64,000 nt of DNA from Symbiodinium sp. CCMP2592 (GCA_905221615.1 CAJNDT010005556.1:2969519-3033518), one strand, 5' to 3'; shown: positions 30,970 through 41,042, counted from the first letter of the stretch. The notes: generated from the sequence alone by a model not told the origin. A program made the numbers and translations.

Positions 30970-31118
30970 GCTGCGCGTCGTCCGCCTCGGCCCGGCTGTA
31001 CGCGCATGCGGCGAGCCCCAACACAAAAAGATGCTACATTGCAGTCCCGTGTCGTCGAAAACCCCAGAAAGCTCGCACCTGGAAGGCAACCGCCGCACCT
31101 TGGGGCTCATCGACACGT
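30970..31118 (+). other. GC-rich coding-like patch after the S2 exon
   Basis: Two + frames are open and GC-rich; one reads LRVVRLGPAVRACGEPQHKK, superficially S4-like. The S2 exon joins 33177 in phase without it. Ends at a run of 26 G. Confidence 0.25.
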
Positions 31119-31125
31119 TTCCATT

Positions 31126-31130
<5 letters not shown>

Positions 31131-31156
<26 letters not shown>
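31131..31156 (+). repeat. Run of 26 G
   Basis: Uninterrupted guanines in the S2-S3 intron; length may be uncertain in the assembly. Confidence 0.9.
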
Positions 31157-31312
31157 TGGCACCCTTTTTTTTGGGGCGGTCACTGGGGAGGGGATTAAGA
31201 GGTGGGGAATAGAGGAATCCGAATAGGAACCTCTGACCGCTTCGGCCGGGCCGAGCCGAATATTAGGGCCCTATTATATTCCTACTATATCACTATTACA
31301 GGGTGGGGGCAG

Positions 31313-31360
31313 CTTCTAAGGGATATCCCTATCCTTATTTTGCTTATGTGCTTTTTTTGG
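31313..31360. mobile_element. M-family right end
   Basis: GGATATCCCTATCC...TTTTGCTTATGTGCTTTTTT only. Confidence 0.55.
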
Positions 31361-31365
31361 GGGGC

Positions 31366-31478
31366 CCTGTCATGGGTTCATAAGCACCCTTAAAGGGGGG
31401 AGGGGCCTTCATAAGCACCCGGCGAGATATAGTCCCCTACCCCCTCCCCCTACCCCCCTAAGGGTCCCTATCATGGGT
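31366..31478. mobile_element. R-family palindrome, inverse orientation
   Basis: CATGGGTTCATAAGCACCCTT... to ...CCCTAAGGGTCCCTATCATGGG. TATAGTCCCCTACCCCCT pairs with 30631-30648. Confidence 0.6.
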
Positions 31479-31479
31479 G

Positions 31480-32127
31480 TTCGCGAAGCTTCGCGGCTAG
31501 GGTTTAAGCGTTGAGGGTGAAGGGAGAAACGGAAGAAAATGGGCCTTGATAATTAGAATAGGCCTTTGGTGTTTATAATAACTGTAATAAGAAACCTTCA
31601 AAATAGTAACTATAGGCAAACTATGTAGGCCCTAGAATAAGATTGTCTTCGATGTGGATCAGTATGGCTCTAGATCGGGTGTTGTACTGTAAAGGGTGCA
31701 AGGGCTTCGCAAGGAGTTTCTGTTGTGTACACGGGTTCCATGGCCTAAAACTCTTGTGCGTTTGCGCCCTTGTTGCGAAAGGAATTGTTACCAAGCAGTT
31801 GATGATGTCGCTTTGATTGGCTGCAATTGCCGCAGTACGACCTGTGACAGTATTGTCTAAGAGTTAAAACTATTCGGAGACCTTCTTATAGCTCTTGAGT
31901 CTTGAGGCTTGCTGACGAGGCACCCCTAAACACTAGATCCCTAAACCTCTAAGCCCTTGAACGCTGAAGCAACTCGCTTGATTCCGAGCGCATTAGCTCC
32001 TCCTTACACTCCTAGCACCAAAGACAAAGAAGCCCCCACAAACACCCAACGTTTAAGTGTGGGAATGCTCCCCCGGTTTCCCTTCGGGCTACACTCGCAA
32101 TGTGGTGCGCAAGAATGAAGCCAAGGG
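31480..32127. other. S2-S3 intron, no feature beyond relics
   Basis: A degraded J-type palindrome at about 31537-31660 and otherwise unremarkable sequence. Confidence 0.5.
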
Positions 32128-32534
32128 TACCCCCTGAAGGCGGCAGACATCCGCTTGACTTTTTTGAGGGAATGCGTGGAGCGTCGCGGCAATGAGTTTT
32201 TGCGGCTCCAACTCCTTTCAAGTCTTTTCGGTGGCCAGCCGATTTTCTCAAGTTTCGTGCTGTCTTTCTTGGCGTCCGCTCGGGGAGAGCTTCGGGAAGC
32301 GACCCACACGATCCGAGGGCCGGCTGGCCCAAGGTTGCTTATCTTGCTGCAAGCCTAAAGCTGGGGACCGAAATTCAGGATCACGAGCCTCGATCCCGGC
32401 ACAGCTTTGGTCTTAGAAGACAGCTCTTGGGTGGCCATGGCTATGGAGAAGGACCACAGCATTTTCGTTACGGGAGTGCTTCTTTGCTACACCAGCAGGG
32501 GTCGGAGGGCACGAGCCCGTCCAAGCATAGGTAG
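32128..32534 (+). pseudogene. 135-codon reading frame with one in-frame stop, inside the S2-S3 intron
   Basis: One frame with high GC3 runs from SQGYPLKAADIRLTFLRECV to a TAA at 32357 and continues in the same frame as KFRITSLDPGTALVLEDSSW then VAMAMEKDHSIFVTGVLLCY. The stop sits in CCTAAAG, so a very short intron or a decayed gene are both possible. It is not needed for the channel. Product unknown. Confidence 0.45.
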
Positions 32535-33034
32535 TAGTATTATTAGGGAGACCCCTTAAAGGGTACCCCTTCTGAACCCTATTTCTGGCTCTCTTAACAG
32601 GGGATTGAGAGAGTCTATATCCCCAAGGGTCCCCCTAATCCCTAATCCTAACTCCCAAAGCATGGTCTCATTGGCAGCAGCTGCATGTCACACCTAGGTA
32701 GGACGTCGTGATGATCTGAGACACCGAAACCCGAATAGATTAAATCTTAATTCCAGATCTCGAACGCTCCAATACCAATTCCCCAATAATGTAGAAGCCA
32801 GACTAACTAGAAACTCGGTCGCTGAGGATGTTTATTCTAGTTGCATTACAATACGCCCCAAAGCCTACTCTAACTGTTCAGGCGGCCTCATATTCAGCCC
32901 GAAGAGCGAAACCCTGAAAACAAATTCCTGCAAGCCTTAAACTTTAAAGCATCAACCCTACGCTCTACCAGCTGAATACACTTATAGGCTTACAGGACCT
33001 TTTCAAAGGAGCCTTGGCTTGACTCTTGGATCCC

Positions 33035-33151
33035 TACTTAAAGGATCATGGGACTTGGTATTAACTAGGGTTATAATTAGGGTACCTATACTTATAACCC
33101 CAATTAAGGTACTTATAACCTTACTTACTAGGTCCCATGATCCTCCAAGTA
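33035..33151. mobile_element. A-family palindromic element (inverse orientation)
   Basis: TACTTAAAGGATCATGG... to ...CATGATCCTCCAAGTA. The S3 exon acceptor is 25 bases downstream. Confidence 0.85.
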
Positions 33152-33176
33152 CACTAGGCTACGAGCCCCTTCGTAG

Positions 33177-33217
33177 GTGCGGCTGAACAAGATCGTCTCC
33201 CGGTACGTGAAGACCTG
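33177..33217 (+). CDS. K+ channel exon, S2-S3 loop
   Basis: Reads VRLNKIVSRYVKTW, the conserved K-x-I-x-x-x-Y-x-K-T-W entry to S3. Acceptor CCTTCGTAG lies 25 bases after an A-family palindrome. The donor is GC (GCTTCT) inside the Trp codon, so joining to 34053 restores KTWFVLD. Confidence 0.8.
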
Positions 33218-33567
33218 GCTTCTCGGTACGTTGGCCTGGGGCGGTAGGTAGTACAGAGTCTTGCTCACTGCGGGGATGGGTTAGGTCGGGGGTTATAGCA
33301 AGGCCCTTCCATGCATCCGCGCTACATGTTTAGCTACACTGAGGCTACGGAGTTCATAGGATGAGGCCTCAGGGGTTTCGGAGCGAATGGCGCATGTTTC
33401 AGATCTAGTTACATGGTTCAAACTTCCCTTTATGTAGACCCCGGATTCCTGAACCCCCGTCCCAGAAAAGCGATGCGAAGATTAAGGCCTCTAAAGGACG
33501 GGGTGTATGAATCCTGGGTTTTCCGGGAGGTCCAAAAAAATAGAAGCAATCATGCGGTAGCTGATAC

Positions 33568-33691
33568 TACTTGGAGGGGCAGGGGACTTAGTAAGTCGGT
33601 TATAAGTAGGGTTATAATTGGGGTAGCTCCATTTAGGGGACTTATAACTCTACTTATAACCTAGTTACTAAGTCCCCTGGGCCTTCAAGTA
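33568..33691. mobile_element. A-family palindromic element
   Basis: GGGGCAGGGGAC-type arms, TA ends. Confidence 0.8.
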
Positions 33692-33903
33692 GTGCCTAGA
33701 GAAGACATCTTTGGATATTTTTGAGATCTTCTCAGGGGTCTTCAACCCGAAACCTAAACCTTAAAGTGCCTTCAAGTCCTGCAGCTTGAAGACGCTAAAT
33801 TTATTTAGATCCCTAAGACCCAACCTTTGAACTTTTTTGGTTCTTTGTAGTTTACCAGGAATCGGAAAGGTTAACCTTTTATTTCCGTGGCTTATTGGGG
33901 TAG

Positions 33904-34026
33904 TACTTGGAGGATCATGGGACTTAGTAAGTAAGGTTATAAGTACCTTAATTGGGGTTATAAGTAGTTATAAGCATAATTACCCTAATAATCACCCTAG
34001 TTACTAAGTCCCATGATCCTTAAGTA
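33904..34026. mobile_element. A-family palindromic element
   Basis: Complete; the acceptor of the second S3 exon is 26 bases downstream. Confidence 0.85.
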
Positions 34027-34052
34027 AGGTTAAAGCCAAAAGCGATGCCAAG

Positions 34053-34145
34053 GTTTGTCTTGGACTTCGTGACGCTGATCCCCTTCGATGTTTTTGCACC
34101 CGCAGAAACGGAAACAACCTCAGGCCAGCTCGCTGGGGTGTTTGG
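34053..34145 (+). CDS. K+ channel exon, S3 and S3-S4 loop
   Basis: Reads (W)FVLDFVTLIPFDVF and then a Thr/Gly-rich loop APAETETTSGQLAGVFG. FVLDFVxLIPFD is the family signature of S3. Acceptor GATGCCAAG lies 26 bases after an A-family element. The chosen GC donor (GCAGGG) gives phase 2, which fits the S4 exon; the frame stays open past it, so the 3' end is the uncertain part. Confidence 0.8.
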
Positions 34146-34524
34146 GCAGGGAGGGGTCTCCACAAAGATTACCATAGGGGTCGGAAAATCTGTAACGATA
34201 TTCCTTGTGGTCCCTTCTATATTTATTGTGTAGTATATCTCCACCCCATTCTATCCTTTAAGGCCATTTTATGTTTGGGGTTTGTGAGTGCCCTCACAAG
34301 ATTTCAAACATGGGTGTTATGCACGGGTTTATACGGGATTCAGTGCATAGCAAGTTTGATGAGCTAGTCATACCGAACAGTTGTGCGAAAACCCTCCGAA
34401 ATCCCTGCCTAATTGTTTCGGGCGCTAATATGTTATGGGTTGGTCTCTGACATCTGGCGGGGTGAAAGGTCTTGGGTCTCTCGGTATCAGGACTTGGTTG
34501 ATTAGCTACTTGGTCAGGCAGTCC

Positions 34525-34593
34525 GTCAGTCAGTCAGTCAGTCAGTCGGTCAGTCAGTCAGTCAGTCAATCAGTCAGTCAGTCAGTCAGTCAA
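34525..34593 (+). repeat. (CAGT)n microsatellite
   Basis: GTCAGTCAGTCAGT with single substitutions, in the intron after S3. Confidence 0.95.
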
Positions 34594-34987
34594 GTTAGTA
34601 GGTTGTAATAGGGGTCAAAGTATCCGAGTTGATGTAGTACTTGTTAATTCTTAGGGTTGAAAATGTAGGGGGCGTGGCATGGCTTCATGCAGCCGAGCAT
34701 AGCCACCAAGAGCGATAGCGAGGAGGGAGCCAAACCTGTTAGCAATAGCATCACAGGAGCACGGCTGGTTCCTAGCAACAAAGCGCTAGTGGCACCAGGA
34801 CAGCAGCAACAGATAGAGCCCCATGGCACCGGCAATAGCATACCAAAAATGCCGGGGTCAACCTCTTCCGCTTCATCACCATCACCGCGACCCGAAACCT
34901 TTACAGCCATAAGCCCTTGGCACTCTACTTGGTCAAGCTTCTGCCGTTGACCCTTTAGGCCTTAAGACTTTTGAATTAAAAGCCCAT

Positions 34988-35118
34988 TAGACCCCACTCT
35001 ACTTTTCAAGGCCCCTAAACCCTAAACCCTAACCCCTAAACCCCTAAACCCTAAACCCCTAAACCCTCAACCCTCAACCCTAAAACCCTAAAAAACCGTA
35101 AACCCCTAAACCCTAAAC
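34988..35118 (-). repeat. CCCTAAA tract
   Basis: About 15 imperfect CCCTAAA units ending 25 bases before the S4 exon. Confidence 0.9.
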
Positions 35119-35143
35119 TGAGCTCAAACCGTGGAGGCTACAG

Positions 35144-35188
35144 CAGCGTGAAGGTTCTTCGGGCCCTTCGACTGCTGAAGCTGATCCG
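35144..35188 (+). CDS. K+ channel exon, S4 voltage sensor
   Basis: Reads SVKVLRALRLLKLIR: positive residues at every third position (K, R, R, K, R), the mark of a voltage-sensing S4. Acceptor GGCTACAG, donor GC (GCGCCT) in an Arg codon that is completed at 36727. Surrounded by CCCTAAA tracts upstream and an A element downstream. Confidence 0.85.
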
Positions 35189-35243
35189 GCGCCTTGACTT
35201 TGGGTTTTAGGGCTTCGGCGGTTTTAGGGTTTGGGCTTATGGG

Positions 35244-35367
35244 TACTTAAAGGAACTCGGGACTTTGTATCTAGGGTTATAATTAGGGTAACTATACTTA
35301 TAACTACTTATAACCCCAAGTAAGGTACTTATAGCCTTACTTACTAAGTCCCATGACCCTCCAAGTA
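35244..35367. mobile_element. A-family palindromic element (inverse orientation)
   Basis: TACTTAAAGGA... to ...CCCTCCAAGTA, in the intron after S4. Confidence 0.8.
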
Positions 35368-35452
35368 GAGCTTGGGGTCTGTATTTGCTTTGGGTGTTTC
35401 AGGGTTTGGGGGCTTTAGGCTTCAGGGTTGATGGGCGAAGGATTGGAGGGTT

Positions 35453-35554
35453 TAATGTAGGAACCTGATTAAGAAACCCTGGGCCCAAAATAGTAGGGTT
35501 CACAGAAGGAACCCTAATACCAGCCCAAGATTTCTTAATCAGGTTCCTACACTA
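35453..35554. mobile_element. H-family element
   Basis: TTAATGTAGGAACCTGATT... to ...AATCAGGTTCCTACACTA. Confidence 0.8.
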
Positions 35555-35674
35555 TTGTCGTATCCCTTATGGATGCCTTGTAGTAACCCCTAATAGACCC
35601 CTTTAAAGGAGCCCTAATAAAGGCCCAAAAGTTCTTACATTAGGGTCGTCAGGGGTTGGAGCCTGGGGTTCGTC

Positions 35675-35803
35675 TACTTGGAGGGGCAGGGGACTTAGTA
35701 AGTAAGGTTATAAGTACCTCACTTGGGGTTATAAGTAGTTATAAGTATAGTTACCCTACTTCTAACCCTAGTTACTGCACTAAGTCCCATGATCCTTTAA
35801 GTA
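35675..35803. mobile_element. A-family palindromic element, mosaic
   Basis: Left arm of the GGGGCAGGGG type, right arm of the CATGATCC type: a hybrid of two subfamilies. Confidence 0.75.
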
Positions 35804-36019
35804 GGGTTGGGGTTTAGGGTTTAGGGTTCAGCAGCTCCGGATCGAGCAGCTTTCAAGTCGAGTTGTGTTTACGGTTTAGAAATAACACCCACCCACCCTT
35901 AGAGTCCCATAACATTAAGAAGATACAAAATTTTACTTCATTCTCTCAAATGAGTACCATTCATAGTTGACTTTCATTCACACTTACATGATTTCATGGT
36001 CCTATAGCCTTAAACCCTA

Positions 36020-36125
36020 TATGGGAGTTTCCGAAAATAGGGGACCCTAATATAGTACCCTGAATAGTAGGATCCTTATCATAAGGACCCCAAAATAAGG
36101 TACCCCTATTTTCGGAAACTCCCAT
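36020..36125. mobile_element. C-family element
   Basis: Near-consensus; TATGGGAGTTTCC... to ...GGAAACTCCCATA. Confidence 0.85.
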
Positions 36126-36129
36126 ATAG

Positions 36130-36720
36130 CCTTGAATCCCAACTCAGAGCCTGGAGCCCTAAGCCGGAAAAGGTGTCTCTTAAACTCGCCTGCCAGAAGC
36201 ATATGTAACGCCCCACCCCACCCTCGAACATCCAAGAGTTTAGATCTAAACCACAAGTGTGGGGGTCTGGCCAGCTAGAACCTAGACCCCGAAAATTGCC
36301 TTCAACAAGTTTGGGTATGGGGTCTGGCACGCGCGCGCACGGGGATCTGGCTAGCTGAACCACGAAAATTGCCTTAAACAAGTTTGGGTATGGGGTCTGG
36401 CGCGCGCGGGGGTCTGGCATCTGGCCAGCCAAACCCCGAAACTTGCCTTAAGCAAGGTTGACAGTAAAGTTTAAATTAACATATGATAAAGAGGTTTAGG
36501 GTATAGGGTTTGGGGTTTAGGGTTTAGGGTTGGGGTGGGGCCAGGGTGTAGGACTTCATTTTCCGTACCGGGCTATGAGTTGAGCTGTTTAAGGCATCGT
36601 AGCTGCATAGGATACTTGTGACCGTCGTGGCTTTGTACCAGAAATAGTTAACTTTTTGGACCTTTGGCGTGGCGTTTCTGATTTTGCATCATCTTAACAC
36701 ATACAGGGTGGGAACTCAGC
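36130..36720. other. S4 intron remainder
   Basis: Two near-identical pieces with TTGCCTTmAACAAGTTTGGG and TGGGGTCTGGC around GCGCGC, about 75 bases apart (36297, 36370), then TTTAGGG text. Confidence 0.55.
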
Positions 36721-36726
36721 AACTAG

Positions 36727-36765
36727 GCTCGTGGCGGGGAGTCTGAAATCTAAGCTTGAGCCAAT
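36727..36765 (+). CDS. K+ channel exon, S4 end and S4-S5 linker
   Basis: Continues S4 in phase: (R)LVAGSLKSKLEPM. Acceptor CAACTAG, donor GC (GCACCC) inside the Met codon. Intron and following exon both begin with GC, as at several junctions of this gene. Confidence 0.7.
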
Positions 36766-36977
36766 GCACCCCGCCCGTACACTTCTCCCCTGCAGATTTT
36801 GGGTTTTGTATTGAGACGAAATGAATGGCTTCGGGCCTAGGGTTCGGGTTTAGGGTTGTTTTAACCTTTCCTTAAACGATCTTACACCATAACCTAACAT
36901 CTTCTAGGTCCTTAGTACAGGGTACCTAAGCGTTTGGTTGGCTAAGGTAACGGGTCCCAATCAATCAATATGTAGAT

Positions 36978-37022
36978 AGATATATATATATATATATAGA
37001 GATAGATAGATAGATAGATAGC
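36978..37022. repeat. (TA)n(GATA)n microsatellite
   Basis: Compound microsatellite; a similar one lies at 50421-50475. Confidence 0.9.
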
Positions 37023-37154
37023 TAGGGGCCTTGATATGAAATCCTTATAATTATCCCTAAAGGTAGCCCTTATAGGCCCCTTTAAAGATACCCTATTCTA
37101 AAGAAATCCTATTCTAAGTGTTACGGCCCCCCTAACCTTCCTGGACCCAGCAAT

Positions 37155-37288
37155 CCAAGGGTAAAAGGAGGGACCCTTAATAAGGACCCCTAGGTATATA
37201 TCCTTAATTTCGCCATTATATACCCATTATATAGCCCACTATAGGGTATAGGGGTCCCCATTAAGGGTCCCTCCTTTTCCCCTTTGAA
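37155..37288. mobile_element. I-family element
   Basis: CCAAGGGTAAAAGGAGGG... to ...CCCTCCTTTTCCCCTTTGA; 17 bases before a channel acceptor. Confidence 0.85.
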
Positions 37289-37304
37289 GCAAGGGTCCTA
37301 AAAG

Positions 37305-37356
37305 GCTGGCACGGCGATCGCTGTGGATGGAGGAGCAGGAGGCCCTGCTGTTTTGG
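37305..37356 (+). CDS. K+ channel exon, S4-S5 linker
   Basis: Completes the Met codon and reads LARRSLWMEEQEALLFW with very high GC3. Acceptor CCTAAAAG comes 17 bases after an I-family palindrome; donor GTGTAG. Amphipathic character suits the S4-S5 linker, but no family motif proves it. Confidence 0.5.
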
Positions 37357-37377
37357 GTGTAGGGGATTGGGGTTTAG

Positions 37378-37665
37378 GGTTTTGCGGGGATTTAGGGTTC
37401 AGGGTTTGAAAGTTTTGGGTTTAGGGTTTTGCGGGGATTTAGGGTTCAGGGTTTGAAAGTTTTGGGTTTAGGGTTTTGTGGGGTTTAGGGTTCAGGGTTT
37501 GAAAGTTTTGGGTTTAGGGTTTTGTGGGATTTAGGGTTCAGGGTTTGCAAGTTTTGGGTTTAGGGTTTTGTGGGATTTAGGGTTCAGGGTTTGAAAGTTT
37601 TGGGTTTAGGGTTTTGTGGGGTTTAGGGTTCAGGGTTTGAAGGTTTTGGGTTTAGGGTTTTTGGG
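37378..37665 (+). repeat. Tandem repeat, unit 47 bp, TTTAGGG-derived
   Basis: Six copies of TTTAGGGTTCAGGGTTTG + AAAGTTTTGGGTTTAGGG + TTTTGYGGGG; higher-order repeat built from telomere-like units. Confidence 0.9.
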
Positions 37666-38063
37666 GGGGTTTAGGGCTTGGGGGATTTTGGGTTTGAAGG
37701 GTTTAGGGGTTCGAGGTTGGGGGCTCAGGGGATTTAGGGTTTGGGGGTTGGAGGTTTGGGGTTTAGGGTTCCCTCCTCTGTCTGCCTCTTGATAAGACTA
37801 GGTTTGGGTTTAAGCTTAGGCTTCTAGGAACTATAGGGTCTTGGGTTTAGGGCGGATTGCTGCTTTTCGGGTCTTTGTGTATTTAGTTTTCGGGTTCGGT
37901 GGCTTGAGTGTTTAAGGTTTAGGGTTTAAGGGTTCTGGGGTTTAAGGGTTTGGGTTTAGGGGTTTCGGTTTGGCGTTGACAGGGCTTTGGGGCTTTCGGT
38001 GTTAAGGGTTCAGGGAAAGCCAGGTTCTAGGAAAGCGCAGTGTGGGGTTCAGAACCCCTCACA

Positions 38064-38201
38064 CCCAGAGACTCCAATATCCTGTAATTCAGGAATATAC
38101 TTTAAGTCATAGTAGGGGTCCTATAATTTCAAGTATATTCCTTAATTAACCCTACCATAATTTAAGGTGTATTCCTCAATCAAGGGATGTTGGAGTCTGG
38201 G
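38064..38201. mobile_element. E-family element, enlarged
   Basis: Right arm partly duplicated (TTCCTTAATTAACCC and TTCCTCAATCAAGGG). Confidence 0.75.
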
Positions 38202-38270
38202 CACTAGCCCGTTTGAAACCTGAAAAATCTGTACTCCCCTCCCGAAGAGCCAGAAAAGCTTCGTGTCAAA

Positions 38271-38304
38271 GAACCAACGCCCTGAAGCTGATTGCAAGGA
38301 TCTA
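38271..38304 (+). CDS. Candidate K+ channel exon, start of S5
   Basis: The frame TNALKLIARIY resembles the beginning of S5 and runs straight into an A-family element, where AG/GC (TTACAG-GCCCAG) could be the donor. The acceptor is not settled (several AGs upstream) and the phase with 37356 is unresolved. Confidence 0.4.
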
Positions 38305-38562
38305 TACTTACAGGCCCAGGGGACTTAGTAAGTAGGTTATAAGTAGAGTTTTAAGTACCCTAAATGGAGTTACCCCAATTCTAGCCCTACTTATAAACGA
38401 CTTACTAAGTCCCCTGGGCCTCCAAGTAGACCCTAAACCCTAAACCCCATAGATCCCTCTAAGGAACCCTATAGATCCCTTTACGGAACCCTATAGATCC
38501 CTTTAAGGAACCCTATAGATCCCTTTAAGGAGCCCTTACTAAGTCCCCTAGGCCTCCAAGTG
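38305..38562. mobile_element. A-family element with extended tail
   Basis: Complete palindrome to 38428, then CCCTAAA and four TATAGATCCCTTTAAGG-like modules, then another A right end. The S5 candidate exon runs into its left end. Confidence 0.75.
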
Positions 38563-38610
38563 AGGGTTCCAGACATGGGTTTAGGGTTATACTGAATATA
38601 CCTTACATCA

Positions 38611-38715
38611 TACTGTTGATGGACAAAATCCTGCATGACCCTAAGGACTCTAAACTATGGGAACTATGGTATATCCCTTATAATGGGTCGTGCAGGATTT
38701 TGTCCATCAACAGTA
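38611..38715. mobile_element. B-family element, GGACAAAATCC type
   Basis: Complete; a D-family element begins at the next base. Confidence 0.85.
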
Positions 38716-38824
38716 TGGGTGGTTGTCAAAATTAGGGTCCCTTTTTGGGTTACCCTAAACACTAGGTGCCGTACTATAGCAAGGACCCAAAAAGGGACCC
38801 TTACTTTGATTGACAGCCACCCAC
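38716..38824. mobile_element. D-family element
   Basis: Directly after a B element; inner orientation opposite to most copies. Confidence 0.8.
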
Positions 38825-38949
38825 ATGGGTTTAGAGTTATACTGAATATGCCTTACATCGTATTGTAGATCCTACCATACTTTGGTTTAGATTCCTCAAT
38901 GAAGGGGTTTCGGAGGATCTGGGTGTATAGGGTATTATAAACGGGTGGT

Positions 38950-39025
38950 TTAGGGACCCAGAAAGCACATAAGCATAAGCAGTTTATAGGGAGATCCCTA
39001 CAATATTGGGCTTCACTATAAGGGG
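38950..39025. mobile_element. M-family, truncated
   Basis: AGAAAGCACATAAGCATAAG... stops at a C element. Confidence 0.65.
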
Positions 39026-39032
39026 GGGGTGT

Positions 39033-39139
39033 ATATGGGACTTTCCGAAAACAGGGGCCCTAATATAGTACCCTAAACAGTAGGATCCTTACTATAAGGA
39101 CCCCAAATAAGCTACCCCGAATTTTCGGAAACTCCCATA
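39033..39139. mobile_element. C-family element interrupting an M element
   Basis: Complete copy; the M copy 38950-39025 stops at its left end. Confidence 0.8.
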
Positions 39140-39172
39140 TGGGATACTTGCAAGGATCTATAAGGGTGGTTG

Positions 39173-39367
39173 TCAGGAATATGGCGCCTTTTGAGCCGAA
39201 CATAATACAGGGAACTCCAGAAAGTTGGAATATGGTTTCATGGTAGGATACTTTATAATTTGCCATAGAAGGGTTAGGATAATCATATTCCAACTTTCTG
39301 GCTTTTACCTTATGGCATCTGATATTTAGGGTATCCAAAAAGGGATCATAAGTTTGACAACTACCCA
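39173..39367. mobile_element. D-family element split by an F element
   Basis: Left arm GGGTGGTTGTCAGGA, F element 39213-39308, then TTTAGGGTATCC...TTTGACAACTACCCA. Confidence 0.8.
39213..39308. mobile_element. F-family element nested in D
   Basis: GAACTCCAGAAAGTTGG... to ...CAACTTTCTGGCTTTTACC. Confidence 0.8.
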
Positions 39368-39726
39368 TACGGGTTCTGGAAATGGGTTTAGAAGCTCGGA
39401 GTTTAGGGGTTTGGGTTTAGGGTTTTGGGTTTAGGGGTTTAGGGTGTTGGGTTTAGGGATTTTTGCTTGCTATAGGGTCTTAAGGTTCACGGGTGTTTGG
39501 TTTAGGGGGTTTAGGGTTTAGGTTTTCTTCCGAATCCCCGCTGCGTAAAGTCTTTGTCTTAGTATCGCGGAGGGCCCTGCAAGCCGTAGAAGAGTATGAC
39601 TATAGTCTGCTGAGGAATTGATTTGCATTCTTGTTCATACAAAACCCGAGAACATATTCAGAGCGTGAGCTTATTATGATTGTGGTTCTAAGGGTGGTAA
39701 AGATGAGCCACACTCTTTAAAGCTTC

Positions 39727-39803
39727 TTGTGGGGGCCCTAGACTATGGAAACGATGGTATAGTCCTTATAATGGGTAATGCAGGAGTTTGTCCATCAACA
39801 GTA
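39727..39803. mobile_element. B-family, left end missing
   Basis: GACTATGGAAACGATGG... to ...GTCCATCAACAGTA. Confidence 0.65.
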
Positions 39804-39856
39804 GGTGTCCTAGTCTGAATACAGCACAAGCAGCATCATCGCTCCTGAAACGTTCG

Positions 39857-39964
39857 TATAGGGGCCTTCATAATAACCCAATACTATTTTGGGGGCTCCT
39901 GATTATAATACTATAGCATAACCGGCCCCAAAACCCCATTCCAGTTGTTAAGGCCCCTATATCA
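39857..39964. mobile_element. J-family element
   Basis: TATAGGGGCCTTCATAATAAC... to ...GTTGTTAAGGCCCCTATA. Confidence 0.85.
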
Positions 39965-40003
39965 ATCGCTCCTGAAAGTCTTCAGCTCCGAATCACATTG
40001 TGA

Positions 40004-40451
40004 CCGGAGCTCGTCAGCTTTCGCCATCTGCTGCCTTCGCGCATGCCCATGTCAACTAAGACTTTGCTTAGTGCGGCGACAGACCCTAGGTTGAGAGGGA
40101 GCTGCCGAGGACTTCTCGGAGATTCGGGTGGCTGCCTCCGTCATCGGAACGTGTGAAGGAGCTCTGGGTTCATGACTGACATCGAGATCCAGAATCCGCA
40201 CGACTTGATACCTAAGCCGGCAGCGGCGAAGAAGTCAAGGATGGTGGAAGCCTGACGGGGATGTCGTTCTTTCCGTCAAATTGCGTGCTGACGTGATCCC
40301 CGCACAGGAACACCCGCCTCTCTGGAAGCATCAGACCCAGAAGCCCACGACCTCCAAGCCCCAAGCCGCCCCGAAAGACGCGGAGAATTGCAGGCTCTTC
40401 GATCGATCCCCTATCAGCAACTCGCCTTGGGACGCTTCCTCCTGGTCTTAG
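40004..40451 (+). other. GC-rich, ORF-dense patch in the S5-pore intron
   Basis: Several overlapping + frames are open: one reads MTDIEIQNPHDLIPKPAAAK, another, from 40209 to a TAG at 40449, has the highest GC3 (ADVIPAQEHPPLWKHQTQKP). It could be exon(s) for the S5-pore turret or a decayed unrelated gene. I cannot choose the frame. Confidence 0.4.
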
Positions 40452-40704
40452 GCGGACCCGGGGTTTTATTTGGTTTAGGGCCTTTGAGGTTTAGGACCTT
40501 TAGGTTTTCTGGCATTTAGGGTTTAAAGTGGCTTTTAGAGGGTTTAGGGTTTAGGGATTCGGTGGCATTTAGGGTTAAAGGCGCAAGATCTGGCAATCAG
40601 GACCAAGTACACAACTTGAGAGTCTGAAGGTCTCTGAGCTTCAATCGGGAACCCCCCTTACAAGACTTGAACCAAGGGCTTGTTCAGTCTTTCATGGTAT
40701 AACA

Positions 40705-40882
40705 TGGGGACCTAATATGATTACCAATACTATTGTTTGGGGGTTCCTTACTATAGATATGGTAGAATCTGCCCTGAAGCTTATCTTAATTGTTCAGGCT
40801 CCTGTATTTTGGGGGGGTCCTTATATATAAATATGGTATAATCTACCCTAAAACCTATCTTAATTGTTAAGGCCCCTGCAGT
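40705..40882. mobile_element. J-family element with repeated right half
   Basis: The GGGGGTTCCTTA...ATCTTAATTGTT part occurs twice in tandem. Confidence 0.7.
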
Positions 40883-40918
40883 ACTGGTAAACCTCCAGTT
40901 CAGGTAGGTGATTCACCC

Positions 40919-41042
40919 TACTTAGAGGCCCAGGGCACTTAGTAAGTAGGTTATAGGTAGAGTCATAAGTCCCCTAAATGGAGTTACCCCAATTATGACC
41001 GTACTTATAACCGACTTACTAAGTCCCCTGGGCCTCCAAGTA
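40919..41042. mobile_element. A-family palindromic element
   Basis: TACTTAGAGGCCCAGG... to ...CCTGGGCCTCCAAGTA. Confidence 0.85.

Noticed and set aside
30970-31030. S4-like string LRVVRLGPAVRAC
   Set aside because: A clear S4 with correct neighbours exists at 35144; this one lies before S3 and does not splice in phase.
30706-31116. 136-codon minus-strand ORF
   Set aside because: It is antisense to the S2 exon and to a GC-rich patch; the plus strand carries the recognisable S2 motif.
32004-32332. Two minus-strand ORFs of about 100 codons
   Set aside because: They are mirror frames of the + strand 32128-32534 frame, which has the better GC3.
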